64,000 nt of DNA from Rhodococcus sp. X156 (GCF_004006015.1 NZ_CP034766.1:1893001-1957000), one strand, 5' to 3'; positions 27,206-39,919 are shown, counted from the stretch's first letter. Notes: generated by a model from the sequence alone, not told the origin. Numbers and translations are program-made.

Positions 27206-28357
27206 GTGACGCCCCCCACCGAGGCCGGCACCGCGGCGATCAGTGCTGACGTGCTGGTGCTCGGCCTCGGTCCGGCGGGGCGGGCGGTGGCCAGCGCGTG
27301 TGCCGCGGCCGGCCTGGACGTCGCCGCGGTGGACCCGCACCCGGACGCACCCTGGTCGAGCACCTACGGCGCGTGGGCCGACGAGCTGGTCTCCCCGGTG
27401 CCCCGGGTGGCGACCATCGCCCGGCCCACCGCGTGGAGCACCCGGGCGCACCACCTGCACCGGGCGTACACGGTGCTCGACAGCCCCGGCCTGCAGCAGT
27501 CGTTGCACCTGACCGGCGTCCGGGTGCACCAGGGAGCCGCACGCCCGGACGCGCGGGCGCTCACCGACGGCACCGCCCTGCACGCCCGGGTGGTGCTGGA
27601 CGCCCGTGGCGCTCCGGCAGCCGGACGCACGCAGCAGACCGCCTACGGGGTGGTGGTGGACGCCGCCCTCGCCGAGGCCGCCACCGGCGGGCTGGACGCG
27701 CTGTTCATGGACTGGCGCACCGACCACGGCGCGGACCTCGGCACGCACCCCACCTTCCTGTACGCGGTGCCAGTCGGCGGCGGGCGGGTGCTGCTGGAGG
27801 AGACCTCGCTGGCGGCGCGGCCCGGCCTGGGCATGGACGAGCTGGCCCGGCGGCTGCGGGCGCGGCTGGCCGCCCGCGGGGTGCGGCTCACCGGCGCCGA
27901 GCCGGTGGAGCGGGTGCGGTTCGCGCTGGACACCCCGCTGCCCGTCCGCGAGTGGGCCGGGCGTCCGCCGGGCGTGGTGCGCCTGGGTGCCGCCGCTCCC
28001 CTGGTGCACCCGGCCAGCGGCTACAGCGTGGCTGCCGCGCTGCGGCTGGGCCCGGTGCTGGCCCAGGCCCTGGCCGCGGGGGCAGAGGCACCCCAGCTGC
28101 AGCAGCTGGTGTGGCCGGCGCGGGCCCGGGCCGTGCACGCGCTGCGGCTGCGGGGGCTGCGCACGCTGCTGTCGCTGGCACCGCCGCAGGTGCCGGAGTT
28201 CTTCGCGGCCTTCCTGGACCTGCCGCCTCACCACCAGCAGGCGTACCTGTCGGGGCGAGAGGACCTGGCGGGCACCGCCGCCGCCATGCGGGCCACCCTT
28301 GCTGCCCTGTCCCCGCCCATGCGCAAGGCCCTGCTGCGCGGGGCGCTCCTCGGATGA
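27206..28357 (+). CDS. Lycopene cyclase (CrtL-type FAD protein)
   Basis: Flavoprotein of 383 aa of the lycopene beta/epsilon-cyclase family, which closes the end rings of lycopene. The dinucleotide fold is at the N-terminus (VLGLGPAGRAVASA). The family features ALFMDWR, the PTFLYAVP segment with the LLEETSLA motif, and GAAAPLVHPASGYSV are in order. GTG start 2 bp after the SDR stop. No other carotenoid gene (crtE, crtB, crtI) occurs in the window. The last codons are part of a long hairpin. Confidence 0.85.
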   Translation: MTPPTEAGTAAISADVLVLGLGPAGRAVASACAAAGLDVAAVDPHPDAPWSSTYGAWADELVSPVPRVATIARPTAWSTRAHHLHRAYTVLDSPGLQQSLHLTGVRVHQGAARPDARALTDGTALHARVVLDARGAPAAGRTQQTAYGVVVDAALAEAATGGLDALFMDWRTDHGADLGTHPTFLYAVPVGGGRVLLEETSLAARPGLGMDELARRLRARLAARGVRLTGAEPVERVRFALDTPLPVREWAGRPPGVVRLGAAAPLVHPASGYSVAAALRLGPVLAQALAAGAEAPQLQQLVWPARARAVHALRLRGLRTLLSLAPPQVPEFFAAFLDLPPHHQQAYLSGREDLAGTAAAMRATLAALSPPMRKALLRGALLG

Positions 28358-28382
28358 GGGCGCCCCGCAGCGACAGGGCCTT
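28325..28382. terminator. Long hairpin between convergent lycopene cyclase and suf operon
   Basis: AAGGCCCTG (28325-28333) pairs with CAGGGCCTT (28374-28382), and inside it GGGGCGC (28340-28346) pairs with GCGCCCC (28360-28366), with small bulges. It covers the last codons and stop of the cyclase gene and lies 23 bp before the sufT stop. Probably a bidirectional terminator. Confidence 0.65.
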
Positions 28383-28405
28383 GCCGTGAGACGGTGCCGA
28401 GGCTG

Positions 28406-28888
28406 CTAGACGGTGAAGCCCAGGGCGCGCAGCTGCTCCCGGCCGTCCTCGTTGATCTTGTCCGGGCCCCACGGCGGCATCCAGACCCAGTTGATCTTCA
28501 GGTCGGAGCACATGCCGCCCTCGGTGAGCGCGGTGCGGGCCTGCGCCTCGATCACGTCGGTCAGCGGGCAGGCCGCCGAGGTCAGCGTCATGTCCACGGT
28601 GGCCACCCGGTCGGCGTCGACACGAATGTCGTACACCAGCCCGAGGTCCACCACGTTGATGCCGAGCTCGGGGTCGACCACGTCGCGCATGGCCTCCTCC
28701 AGGTCCTCCAGGGAGGGCAGGTCGGCACTGGGCTCGGCCGCACTGGAATCCGCTGCGGCCGGAGCGGCCGCAGCATCCAGGTCGGCCGCGGTGCGGCCGG
28801 CCCGGGGGTCGGTCGCGCCGGCCGCCTCGGCCACGGTGCCGGCCTCAGAAACGGTGTTGGTCTGCACCGCGGTGTCGGTCTCGCTCAT
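28406..28888 (-). CDS. sufT: SufT-type metal-sulfur cluster assembly protein
   Basis: Protein of 160 aa. The C-terminal 105 residues are the MIP18/DUF59 domain with DPELGINVVDLGLVYDI, the Cys-containing SAACPLTDVI and WMPPWGPDKI. It helps in maturation or transfer of Fe-S clusters. The first 55 residues are Ala/Asp/Thr-rich and low in complexity, not part of the domain. The start overlaps the sufU stop by 4 nt; it is the last suf gene, as in mycobacteria. Confidence 0.92.
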   Translation of the reverse strand: MSETDTAVQTNTVSEAGTVAEAAGATDPRAGRTAADLDAAAAPAAADSSAAEPSADLPSLEDLEEAMRDVVDPELGINVVDLGLVYDIRVDADRVATVDMTLTSAACPLTDVIEAQARTALTEGGMCSDLKINWVWMPPWGPDKINEDGREQLRALGFTV

Positions 28889-29373
28889 CGGGTCACTCCT
28901 TCGTTCGAGCTCGCGTCCTCGGGCGCGGACTTGGCGTCCACCACCTGGGACACGGCGTCCTTGAAAGCCATCCAGCCCAGCAGCGCGCACTTCACCCGCG
29001 CCGGGTACTTCGACACTCCGGCGAAGGCCACGCCGTCGCCCAGCACGTCCTCGTCACCCGCCACGGTGCCACGGCTGCCCACCATCTCGCTGAACGCGCG
29101 GAGGGTGGACATGGCCTCGTCCACCCGCGTGCCGGTCACCAGGTCGGTGAGCACGGAGGTGGAGGCCTGGCTGATGGAGCAGCCCTCGCCGTCGTAGGAG
29201 ATGTCCGCCACCACCTGCCCGTCCTCCGACAACGCCACCCGCAGGGTGATCTCGTCCCCGCAGGTGGGGTTCACGTGGTGAACCTCGGCGCCGTAGGGCT
29301 CCCGCAGACCGCGGCCGTGCGGGTGCTTGTAGTGGTCCAGGATGACCTGCTGGTACATCTGCTCCATCTGCAC
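28885..29373 (-). CDS. sufU: SufU sulfur acceptor/scaffold
   Basis: Protein of 162 aa that takes sulfur from SufS (zinc-dependent) in Gram-positive-type suf systems. The three Cys motifs are NPTCGDE, GEGCSIS and VKCALLGW, with the extra residues between the second and third Cys that separate SufU from IscU. The GTG at 29373 with GGGGAG 9 nt before it is preferred over the ATG two codons later. It starts 5 bp after the sufS stop. Confidence 0.94.
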   Translation of the reverse strand: MQMEQMYQQVILDHYKHPHGRGLREPYGAEVHHVNPTCGDEITLRVALSEDGQVVADISYDGEGCSISQASTSVLTDLVTGTRVDEAMSTLRAFSEMVGSRGTVAGDEDVLGDGVAFAGVSKYPARVKCALLGWMAFKDAVSQVVDAKSAPEDASSNEGVTR

Positions 29374-29378
29374 CGGGC

Positions 29379-31477
<2,099 letters not shown>

Positions 31478-31554
31478 CAGGTTGTGGTCTCCAGTTCAGG
31501 AAGGTCGGTGCGAGTGGGAGGGACGGACGCGCCGCCGGGGGCTGAGCGGGAGGC

Positions 31555-32742
31555 TCAGATGCCCACGGCGGAGAGCTCCGTCTCGATGGCGGCCTCGAGG
31601 CGCTCGCGCACCTCGGCGACGGTGATCTTGGCCAGCACCTCGTGGAAGAACCCACGAACCACGAGCCGACGCGCCTGCTCCTCGGTGATGCCCCGCGAGC
31701 GCAGGTAGAACAGCTGCTCGTCGTCGAAGCGGCCGGTGGCGCTGGCGTGCCCGGCGCTGACGATCTCGCCGGTCTCGATCTCCAGGTTGGGCACCGAGTC
31801 GGCGCGCGCGCCGTCGGTGAGCAGCAGGTTGCGGTTGAGCTCGAAGGTCTCGGTGCCCTCGGCAGCGGCGCGGATGAGCACGTCGCCGATCCAGACGGTG
31901 TGCGCGTCGCCGGCACCGCCGCTGTCCACGCCCTGCAGCGCGCCCTTGTACATCACGTCGGAGCGGCAGTGCGGCTGCGAGTGGTCCACGAAGAGCCGCT
32001 GCTCCAGGTGCTGGCCGGCGTCGGCGAAGTACACGCCGAGCATCTGCGCGTCACCGCCGGGCGCGGAGTACAGCACCGTGGGGGTGAGCCGGACCACGGA
32101 GCCGCCCAGGCTGATGGCGGTGTGCCGCAGCACCGAGTCGCGACCGAGCTTGGCGTGGTGCGACGCCACGTGCACGGCGTCGTCGGCCCAGTCCTGGACG
32201 GTGACCACGGTCAGGTGGGCGGAGTCGCCGACCACCAGCTCGAGGTTCTCCGCCAGGGTGCCGGAGCCGCGCTGGTCGACGACCACCACGGCGCGGGCGA
32301 AAGGCTCCAGCCGGATCTGGGTGTGCTCGTAGGCCACCTGGTCGACGCCGGGGCCGGTCACGGTGACCATGACGGGCTCGGCGACCTCGGTCTCCTTGGC
32401 CACGGTGACGACGGTGGCCTCGGTGAAGGAGCTCCACGCCTGGGCCGCGACACGGTCGGCGGGAGTGCCGGCCGCACCGATGCGCGGGTCGCTGCGGTCG
32501 GCCTTCTCCACGGTCACACCGTCCGGGGCGGTGATCTCCACGGTGGTGCGACCGGTGGCCGGGGCCGACCCGTCGTGCAGTCCGCGGAGGCGCTTGAGCG
32601 GGGTGAACCGCCACGCCTCGTCGCGGTGGGTGGGGACCTCGAAGGCCTCGACGTCGTAGGACGTGAAGGCGGCGCCACGGCTGACCGCCGGGACGACCGG
32701 GGTCTGGGTGGGACGCTCTGGTGCTGTGTTGGGCGCGCTCAT
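31555..32742 (-). CDS. sufD: SufD scaffold subunit
   Basis: Protein of 395 aa of the SufB/SufD beta-helix family, partner of SufB in the SufBC2D complex. The core from about residue 150 has the repeated beta strands and ends with EIVSAGHASATGRFDDEQLF-type and SRGITEEQARRLVVRGFF segments, shared with SufB. It lies 2 bp downstream of sufB. Confidence 0.95.
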   Translation of the reverse strand: MSAPNTAPERPTQTPVVPAVSRGAAFTSYDVEAFEVPTHRDEAWRFTPLKRLRGLHDGSAPATGRTTVEITAPDGVTVEKADRSDPRIGAAGTPADRVAAQAWSSFTEATVVTVAKETEVAEPVMVTVTGPGVDQVAYEHTQIRLEPFARAVVVVDQRGSGTLAENLELVVGDSAHLTVVTVQDWADDAVHVASHHAKLGRDSVLRHTAISLGGSVVRLTPTVLYSAPGGDAQMLGVYFADAGQHLEQRLFVDHSQPHCRSDVMYKGALQGVDSGGAGDAHTVWIGDVLIRAAAEGTETFELNRNLLLTDGARADSVPNLEIETGEIVSAGHASATGRFDDEQLFYLRSRGITEEQARRLVVRGFFHEVLAKITVAEVRERLEAAIETELSAVGI

Positions 32743-32744
32743 GC

Positions 32745-34211
32745 TCAGCCCACGGCCCCTTCCATCTGTAGCTCGATCAGTCGGTTCAGCTCGAGGGCGT
32801 ACTCCATGGGCAGCTCCCGGGCGATCGGCTCGACGAAGCCACGCACGATCATCGCCATCGCCTCGTCCTCCGTGAGCCCACGGCTCATCAGGTAGAAGAG
32901 CTGGTCGTCGCTGACCTTGGAGACGGTGGCCTCGTGGCCCATGGACACGTCGTCCTCGCGGATGTCCACGTACGGGTAGGTGTCGCTGCGGCTGATCTGG
33001 TCGACCAGCAGCGCGTCACACTTCACCGTGGACTTGGAGCCGTGCGCTCCCTTGTTGATCTGCACCAGCCCGCGGTAGGAGCTGCGGCCACCGCCCCGGG
33101 CCACCGACTTGCTGACGATGGTGGAGGTGGTGTTGGGCGCCAGGTGCAGCATCTTGGCCCCGGCGTCGGTGTGCTGGCCCTCGCCGGCGAACGCCACGGA
33201 GAGCACCTCACCGTGAGCGTGCTCGCCCATCATCCACACGGCCGGGTACTTCATGGTGACCTTGGAGCCGATGTTGCCGTCAATCCACTCCATGGTGGCG
33301 CCGGCCTCGGCCTTGGCGCGCTTGGTCACCAGGTTGTAGACGTTGTTCGACCAGTTCTGGATGGTCGTGTAGCGGCAGCGGCCGCCCTTCTTCACGATGA
33401 TCTCCACGACCGCGGAGTGCAGGGAGTCCGAGCTGTAGATCGGCGCGGTGCAGCCCTCGACGTAATGCACGTAGGCGTCCTCGTCGACGATGATCAGCGT
33501 CCGCTCGAACTGGCCCATGTTCTCGGTGTTGATCCGGAAGTAGGCCTGCAGCGGGATCTCCACGTGCACGCCCTTGGGCACGTAGATGAACGACCCGCCG
33601 GACCACACCGCGGCGTTCAGCGCGGAGAACTTGTTGTCCCCGGCCGGGATCACCGAGCCGAAGTACTCCTCGAACAGCTCCGGGTGCTCGCGCAGCCCGG
33701 TGTCGGTGTCCATGAAGATGACGCCCTGCTCCTCCAGGTCCTCGCGGATGGAGTGGTAGACGACCTCGGACTCGTACTGCGCCGCCACGCCGGAGACCAG
33801 GCGCTGCTTCTCCGCCTCGGGGATGCCGAGCCTGTCGTAGGTCGCCTTGATGTCGGCGGGCAGGTCGTCCCAGGTGGCCGCCTGCTTCTCGCTGGAGCGC
33901 ACGAAGTACTTGATGTTGTCGAAGTCGATGCCCGACAGGTCCGCACCCCAGCTGGGCATGGGCTTGCGGTTGAAGATGTCGAGGGCCTTGAGGCGCTTCT
34001 CGAGCATCCAGCTGGTCTCGCTCTTCTTCTCCGAGATGTCGCGCACGACGGCCTCGGACAGGCCGCGCTTGGCGACGGAGCCCGCTTCGTCGGAGTCCGC
34101 CCAGCCGAACGCGTAGTGGCCCAGGGAGGCGATCGTCTCGTCCTGGGTCATGGTCGGCGCGGCGACGGGCGTGGCGGCCGTCGGGTCGACCTCGTTCTGG
34201 GTGACTGTCAT
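32745..34211 (-). CDS. sufB: SufB scaffold subunit
   Basis: Protein of 488 aa, the principal scaffold on which [4Fe-4S] clusters form. [20 protein letters not shown] carries the conserved Cys that receives sulfur, and the C-terminal [18 protein letters not shown] is typical. No intein interrupts it, in contrast to M. tuberculosis SufB. The ATG at 34211 has an AAGGAG site and overlaps the sufR stop by 4 nt. Confidence 0.96.
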   Translation of the reverse strand: MTVTQNEVDPTAATPVAAPTMTQDETIASLGHYAFGWADSDEAGSVAKRGLSEAVVRDISEKKSETSWMLEKRLKALDIFNRKPMPSWGADLSGIDFDNIKYFVRSSEKQAATWDDLPADIKATYDRLGIPEAEKQRLVSGVAAQYESEVVYHSIREDLEEQGVIFMDTDTGLREHPELFEEYFGSVIPAGDNKFSALNAAVWSGGSFIYVPKGVHVEIPLQAYFRINTENMGQFERTLIIVDEDAYVHYVEGCTAPIYSSDSLHSAVVEIIVKKGGRCRYTTIQNWSNNVYNLVTKRAKAEAGATMEWIDGNIGSKVTMKYPAVWMMGEHAHGEVLSVAFAGEGQHTDAGAKMLHLAPNTTSTIVSKSVARGGGRSSYRGLVQINKGAHGSKSTVKCDALLVDQISRSDTYPYVDIREDDVSMGHEATVSKVSDDQLFYLMSRGLTEDEAMAMIVRGFVEPIARELPMEYALELNRLIELQMEGAVG

Positions 34212-34954
34212 GCGTGCTCCTTTCGGAGAGCGGTGCGGTTCGGCGCGGGCTGCGCGCCGGTTGGTACGTGGGTGGTGCACACCGGGTCGCCGTTGGCGAT
34301 GGTGGCCAGGCGCTGCACGTGGGTGCCGAGCAGGTCCGCGAACACGGAACGCTCGGCCTCGCACAGCTCTGGGAACTCTGCAGCGACCTCTGCCACCGGG
34401 CAGTGGTGCTGGCACAGCTGGACGCCGTTGCCGACCTCGCGGGTCGATGCGGCGTAGCCCGCGTCAGTCAGTGCCTGGGCCAGGCTATCGGCCGTGGCTG
34501 CGGCACTCTGGTTCGGCTGGACCCGACTGGTGATGGCGGCGACGCGGCGGCGGGCGAACTCCCGGACCGCTGAGTCTCCCCCGAGCTCGCGCAGCTGGCG
34601 CAGCGCGGACGCCGCCAGCTCCGACAAGCCCTCCGAGCGGCCGAAGCGCGCCCGGCCGGTCGCGGTGAGCAGGTACTGCCGGGCGGGCCTGCCCCGACCC
34701 CGGCGCACCAGGGCGGGTGCACTGATGCTGGTGGCCTCGTCGCTGGCCACCAGCGCGTCCAGGTGTCGCCGGATCCCCGCGGGGCTAACCCCGAGGGTCT
34801 GCGCCACGTCGGACGCCGTGACCGGACCCTTCTCCAGCAGCTCGCGGGCCACGCACTCCCGGGTCTGCTGCTCCTGGGCACGGTGGGGCACACCCAGGGA
34901 CTTGGCCTGCTCGGTCCGTCCAGGCAGCGCCGCGGCGGCCCGCGGACGGGTCAC
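34208..34954 (-). CDS. sufR: SufR-type Fe-S-sensing repressor of the suf operon
   Basis: Regulator of 248 aa. The N-terminal winged helix ([26 protein letters not shown]) is DeoR/ArsR-like; the C-terminal part has [21 protein letters not shown]-type spacing with three Cys (C-x4-C-x12-C) that can hold an Fe-S cluster, as in mycobacterial Rv1460. Cluster loss should relieve repression of suf. The GTG at 34954 has AGGAG 7 nt upstream; a GTG at 34987 lies inside the operator and is not used here. First gene of the operon, overlapping sufB by 4 nt. Confidence 0.9.
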   Translation of the reverse strand: MTRPRAAAALPGRTEQAKSLGVPHRAQEQQTRECVARELLEKGPVTASDVAQTLGVSPAGIRRHLDALVASDEATSISAPALVRRGRGRPARQYLLTATGRARFGRSEGLSELAASALRQLRELGGDSAVREFARRRVAAITSRVQPNQSAAATADSLAQALTDAGYAASTREVGNGVQLCQHHCPVAEVAAEFPELCEAERSVFADLLGTHVQRLATIANGDPVCTTHVPTGAQPAPNRTALRKEHA

Positions 34955-34983
34955 CGGACTCTCCTGCGCAGATAGGACCTTTT

Positions 34984-34998
34984 TCACAACACTAGTGT
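34984..34998 (-). promoter_or_regulatory. SufR operator (ACACT-N5-TGTGA)
   Basis: On the minus strand ACACTAGTGTTGTGA fits the inverted repeat ACACT-N5-TGTGA that I recall for M. tuberculosis SufR, with every defined base matching. It lies 30 nt before the chosen sufR start, consistent with autoregulation of the whole operon. It is also in the sufR-mptB intergenic region, about 83 nt from mptB. Confidence 0.75.
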
Positions 34999-35048
34999 GA
35001 CGCAATTGCCGTGGCGCTGTCCACTCGTGGGCCGTGGCGGTGTGCCGT

Positions 35049-35074
35049 GTCACCACGCGTGACCCGACTAGGGT
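35049..35074 (+). promoter_or_regulatory. Leaderless promoter of mptB with adjacent inverted repeat
   Basis: TAGGGT (35069-35074) is 6 nt before the GTG at 35081; no ribosome site is present. Just upstream, GTCAC-CACGC-GTGAC (35049-35063) is a perfect inverted repeat with a 5-bp centre placed where a -35 box would be, so it may bind a regulator. Confidence 0.45.
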
Positions 35075-35080
35075 GTCGCT

Positions 35081-36786
35081 GTGACACCGGCGGGACGAAC
35101 ACGGCGTGGTGACGGTCCCAGGGTGGCGTCGTCCGCCTCCGCAGCGGCACCGCCCGCGGAGGCGGGACGTCCACCGGAGCACCGGCGCTCGGTGCTGAGC
35201 ACCGGCATCGCCCGCCTGCACGACGTGGAGCCACCGGCCGCCGCGCTCTCCCGGGCCGAGCTGGCCCAGCTGCGCGCCGCCCGCCGCCTCGGCGCCACCG
35301 GCACCGTCCTGATGGCCCTGGGCTCGCTGGGCGCCGGCGCCAACCCGGTGCTGCAGAACCCGCTGCAGGGGGTGCGGCTGCTGGGCCTGCCCGCCCGGAT
35401 GCCCGCCACCGCGCTGGCCATCACCATCACCGGGATGATCCTGGTGGTGCTGGCGTGGCTGGTGATCGGTCGCTTCGCCAGGGGCGGCGCCCCGCGCCGG
35501 ATGTCCCGCTCCCAGCTCGACCGCACCCTGCTGCTGTGGGCGCTGCCGCTCACCGTGGCGCCGCCGATGTTCAGCAAGGACGTCTACTCCTACCTGGCGC
35601 AGAGCGAGATCGCCGCCCGCGGGCTGGACCCGTACGTGCTCGGGCCGGCGCAGGCACTGGGGGTGAGCAACGTCCTCACCCGCACGGTCCCCACCATCTG
35701 GCGGGACACCCCCGCCCCCTACGGGCCGTTCTTCCTGTGGATCGGGCGCGGCATCTCCTCGATCTCCCGGGACTCCATCCTCACCGGCATCTTCCTGCAC
35801 CGGTTGCTGGCCCTGGTCGGGGTCGCGCTGATCGTGTGGGCCCTGCCCCGGCTGGCCCGGCGCTGCGGGGTGGCCCCGGTGTCCGCGCTGTGGCTGGGTG
35901 CGCTCAACCCGCTGGTGCTGTTCCACCTGGTCTCCGGCATCCACAACGAGGCGCTGATGATCGGCCTGATGCTGGCCGGGGTCGAGCTGGCGCTGCGCGG
36001 GGTGGAGACCGCCGGGCCGCTGCGCGGGCGGGCCCTGCTGCTCCTCCTCGCCGGCTCCGCCCTGGTGGTGCTCTCCGCCGCGGTCAAGGTGCCCTCGTTG
36101 CTGGCGCTGGGCTTTGTGGGGATGGCGCTGGCCCGGCGGTGGGGGGCGAGCCTGCGTGCGGTGGTGGCGGCCGGGGCCCTGCTGCTCGGGGTGACGGCGG
36201 CGGTGTTCCTGCTCATCGGCGGGCTCAGCGGGCTGGGCTTCGGCTGGACCAAGACGCTGGGCACCGCCAACGCCGTGCGCTCCTGGATGTCGATGTCCAC
36301 GCTGTCGGGCATGCTCACCGGCCTGGTCGGCAAGCTGCTGGGCCTGGGCGACCACACGTCAGCGATCCTCACCTACACCCGGCTCATCGGCTCGGCGCTG
36401 GCGACCTACGTGGGGGCCCGGATGCTCTTCGCGGTGCTGCGCGGGCGCCTGCACGCCGTGGGCGGGCTGGGCATCACCCTGGGAGCAGTGGTGCTGCTGT
36501 TCCCGGTGGTGCACCCCTGGTACCTGCTCTGGGCGGCGATCCCGCTCGCGGCGTGGGCGTCGGCGCCGGCCTACCGCCGGGTGGCGGTGGCGGTGTCCGC
36601 GGCCGTGGCGGTGCTGCTGATGCCCAACGGCGCGGAGTATCCGCCGTTCGTCATCGTGGAGGCCGCGGCGGCTGCCGTGGTCGTCGCCCTGGTCGCGATG
36701 TTCCTCACCCGCAAGGTGCTGCCGTGGCGGGAGTTCCTTCGGCCTGCCGCTCTGCCCGGTCGACCGGCCGCATACGCTGGCACCCC

Positions 36787-36790
<4 letters not shown>
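35081..36790 (+). CDS. mptB: Alpha-1,6-mannosyltransferase MptB-like (GT-C, polyprenyl-phosphomannose dependent)
   Basis: Polytopic membrane enzyme of 569 aa with about twelve helices after a 60-residue hydrophilic lead. The first outer loop has PPMFSKDVYSYLAQSEIAARG with the Asp expected to be catalytic in GT-C enzymes; WRDTPAPYGPFFL and SGIHNEALMIG are further family features. MptB-type enzymes build the mannan core of lipomannan from polyprenyl-phosphomannose on the outside of the membrane. Position beside sufR matches M. tuberculosis Rv1459c. Overlaps the next gene by 4 nt. Confidence 0.88.
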
Positions 36791-37727
<937 letters not shown>

Positions 37728-37731
<4 letters not shown>

Positions 37732-38534
37732 CAGCGCAAGCCGATGCCCGCGGGCAGGCCGAGCCGCGCTTCCCCGCCGGGACCTTCGCACCGGACCCGC
37801 GCCCGGCCACCCCGGGGCGGATGCTGCTGGCCCAGGGCCGGCTGGAGCTGCTGCTGCTGCTGCGCAACGGCGAGCAGCTCCTGCTCACGATGCTCATCCC
37901 GATCACGCTGCTGGTGGGTCTGAGCCTGCTGCCGATCGTGGACCTGCCCGAGCCCCGGGTGGACTCGGTGGTGCCGGGTGTGATGGCTCTCGCCGTGATG
38001 TCCACCGCGTTCACCGGGCAGGCCATCGCGGTCGGCTTCGACCGCCGCTACGGCGCCCTCAAGCGGCTGGGCGCCACCCCGCTGCCGCGCTGGGGGATCC
38101 TCGGCGGCAAGGTGGCCGCGGTGCTCGTGGTGGTGGCGCTGCAGGCGCTGCTCCTCGGGGTGATCGGCCTGGCCATCGGCTGGCGGCCCAGCGTCGCTGG
38201 ACTTGCCCTCGGCGTGATCGCCCTGGCAGTGGGGACTTTCGCCTTCGGCGCGCTGGGCCTGCTGATCGGCGGCTGGCTCAAGGCCGAGATCGTGCTGGCG
38301 CTGGCCAACATCATCTGGTTCGTGCTGCTGGGCCTCGGCGGCATCGTGGTTCCGTTGGACCGGCTGCCCGACGCCCTCGCCGAGATCGCCCGGCTGCTGC
38401 CCTCCGGGGCGCTCACCGAGGTGCTGCGCGAGGCGACCATGCACACGTCGGTGAACCTGACCGGGCTGCTGGCGCTGCTCGTGTGGGGTGTGGTGGGAGC
38501 GCTCGCCGCGACCCGCACCTTCCGCTTCACCTGA
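37728..38534 (+). CDS. ABC-2 type transporter permease
   Basis: Membrane protein of 268 aa with six helices and the ABC-2 fold: cytoplasmic lead of 45 residues, the signature-like RRYGALKRLGATPLPRW loop, and the C-terminal GIVVPLDRLPDALAEIARLLP. Forms the channel for the preceding ATPase. Similar to Rv1457c. The ATG overlaps the ATPase stop by 4 nt. ctaA follows after 20 bp but with its own promoter. Confidence 0.9.
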
Positions 38535-38541
38535 CTCCCCC

Positions 38542-38547
38542 TACCAT
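38542..38547 (+). promoter_or_regulatory. -10 box of a leaderless promoter for ctaA
   Basis: TACCAT is followed by 7 nt and the GTG at 38555, with no ribosome site between. It suggests that ctaA can be transcribed independently of the ABC transporter genes. Confidence 0.45.
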
Positions 38548-38554
38548 CGTTCAC

Positions 38555-39520
38555 GTGCACCTCCCCGGCCTCTCGGCACTCCCCCAGCTGTCCGTTCCCG
38601 CCCAGCGCAGGTTCACCTTCGTGGCCGCGCTGACCCAGGCCGGGATCGCGGTCACCGGGGCGGTCGTGCGGGTCACCGGGTCGGGCCTGGGCTGCCCCAC
38701 CTGGCCGCAGTGCTTCCCCGGCAGCATGGTGCCGACCGGCGCCCACGACGTCCCCGCCTACGAGCAGGCCATCGAGTTCGGCAACCGCCTGCTCACCTAC
38801 GTGGTGACCGCGGCGGCGGTGGCGGTGCTGCTGGTGGTGCTGCGCGCAGGACGGCGCACGTCGCTCAAGCGCTACGCGTGGTCGCTGCCCCTGGGCACCG
38901 TGGTGCAGGCCGTGCTCGGCGGCATCACCGTGCTCACCGGGCTGGAGTGGTGGACCGTCGCCCTGCACCTGCTGGTCTCCACCGTGCTGGTCTGGCTGGC
39001 GGTGCAGCTGCACGTCGGGGTGGGCCAGCCGGACACCGGGCAGCCGCACCTGACGGTGCCGCCGCCGCTGCGGACGCTGCTCGCCGTGGCCACCGCCGTG
39101 CTCGCCGCCCTGATGGTCGCCGGGACCATGGTCACCGGCGCAGGACCGCACGCCGGCAACTCCGAGACCCCCCGCCTGGACCTCGACATCCCGGCACTGG
39201 CCCAGCTGCACGCCGAGCTGCTGGTCGGCTACCTGGGCCTGCTCGTCGGTGCCTACTTCGCCTTCAAGGCGGTGGCCGCACCCCGCGCTGTCCTGCGGCA
39301 GTGGTGGATCCTCGCCGCGGTGGTGCTCGCTCAGGGCGGGATCGGGGTGGTGCAGTACTTCACCGGCGTCCCCGAGGCGCTGGTGGCCGCCCACGTCGCT
39401 GGTGCGTGTGCCACCACCTGGGCCATGGCCGCGCTCTGGGCCAGGACCCGCGTGCGGACGCCGCTCACCGAGGACCTGGCCGACCGCTCGCCCCAGCTGA
39501 GCCCGGCCGCTGCCCACTAG
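38555..39520 (+). CDS. ctaA: Heme A synthase (CtaA/COX15)
   Basis: Membrane enzyme of 321 aa with eight helices that oxidises heme O to heme A for cytochrome c oxidase. The first outer loop has the paired Cys LGCPTWPQCFPG; conserved His occur in the helix starts (ALHLLVST, QLHAELLV, AAHVAGA). It is fed by CtaB, encoded 3.5 kb away on the other strand. Confidence 0.93.
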   Translation: MHLPGLSALPQLSVPAQRRFTFVAALTQAGIAVTGAVVRVTGSGLGCPTWPQCFPGSMVPTGAHDVPAYEQAIEFGNRLLTYVVTAAAVAVLLVVLRAGRRTSLKRYAWSLPLGTVVQAVLGGITVLTGLEWWTVALHLLVSTVLVWLAVQLHVGVGQPDTGQPHLTVPPPLRTLLAVATAVLAALMVAGTMVTGAGPHAGNSETPRLDLDIPALAQLHAELLVGYLGLLVGAYFAFKAVAAPRAVLRQWWILAAVVLAQGGIGVVQYFTGVPEALVAAHVAGACATTWAMAALWARTRVRTPLTEDLADRSPQLSPAAAH

Positions 39521-39550
39521 GCCGCAGCGGCGGCCGGGGCGGCCTGCTCG

Positions 39551-39919
39551 CTAGCAGCCACCGCCACCCCCGTCGCCACCGCCACCGCCGTCACCGCCTC
39601 CGCCGTCGAAGGAGGAACCGCCGTGGGAGAAGGAACCGCCACCGTCGAAGCCGGACGTGGGGGACTCGCTGGTGGTCCGGCCCTGCGGGCCCGGGCGGTG
39701 CCGTCGCGCGACCAGGGTGGCGATGGCAACCACGACGAGCATGAGGCCCATGAAGACGAACGGGTTGTTCAGCGGCAGGTGGATCGCCCTGCGCACACCG
39801 TCGGGGACGAAGGCGAAGCGCACGTGCTCGTCGATCACCACGAGCGCAGGGATGCTCAGCAGCACGGCCAGCTGCAGGCCGGGGCCGGGACGACGACGAC
39901 GCGCAGGCACGGGGGGCAC
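39551..39919 (-). CDS. Small membrane protein with Gly-rich tail ending in Cys
   Basis: Protein of 122 aa, not assigned to a family. A basic N-terminus (ARRRRPG) precedes one hydrophobic segment (about 14-32), a loop with PLNNPF, a second hydrophobic segment (about 53-72) and a tail that becomes almost pure Gly with Ser, Phe and Asp, ending GGGGGC at the stop. Tails of this kind occur in TPM/YgcG-like envelope proteins. A TAGGGT box (39926-39931) lies 6 nt before the GTG, which supports the gene being real. Confidence 0.65.
   Translation of the reverse strand: MPPVPARRRRPGPGLQLAVLLSIPALVVIDEHVRFAFVPDGVRRAIHLPLNNPFVFMGLMLVVVAIATLVARRHRPGPQGRTTSESPTSGFDGGGSFSHGGSSFDGGGGDGGGGGDGGGGGC

Noticed and set aside
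39569-39620. Repeated CCGCCACC-like triplets on the plus strand taken as a satellite repeat
   Set aside because: They are simply the Gly codons of the C-terminal tail of the small membrane protein on the other strand.
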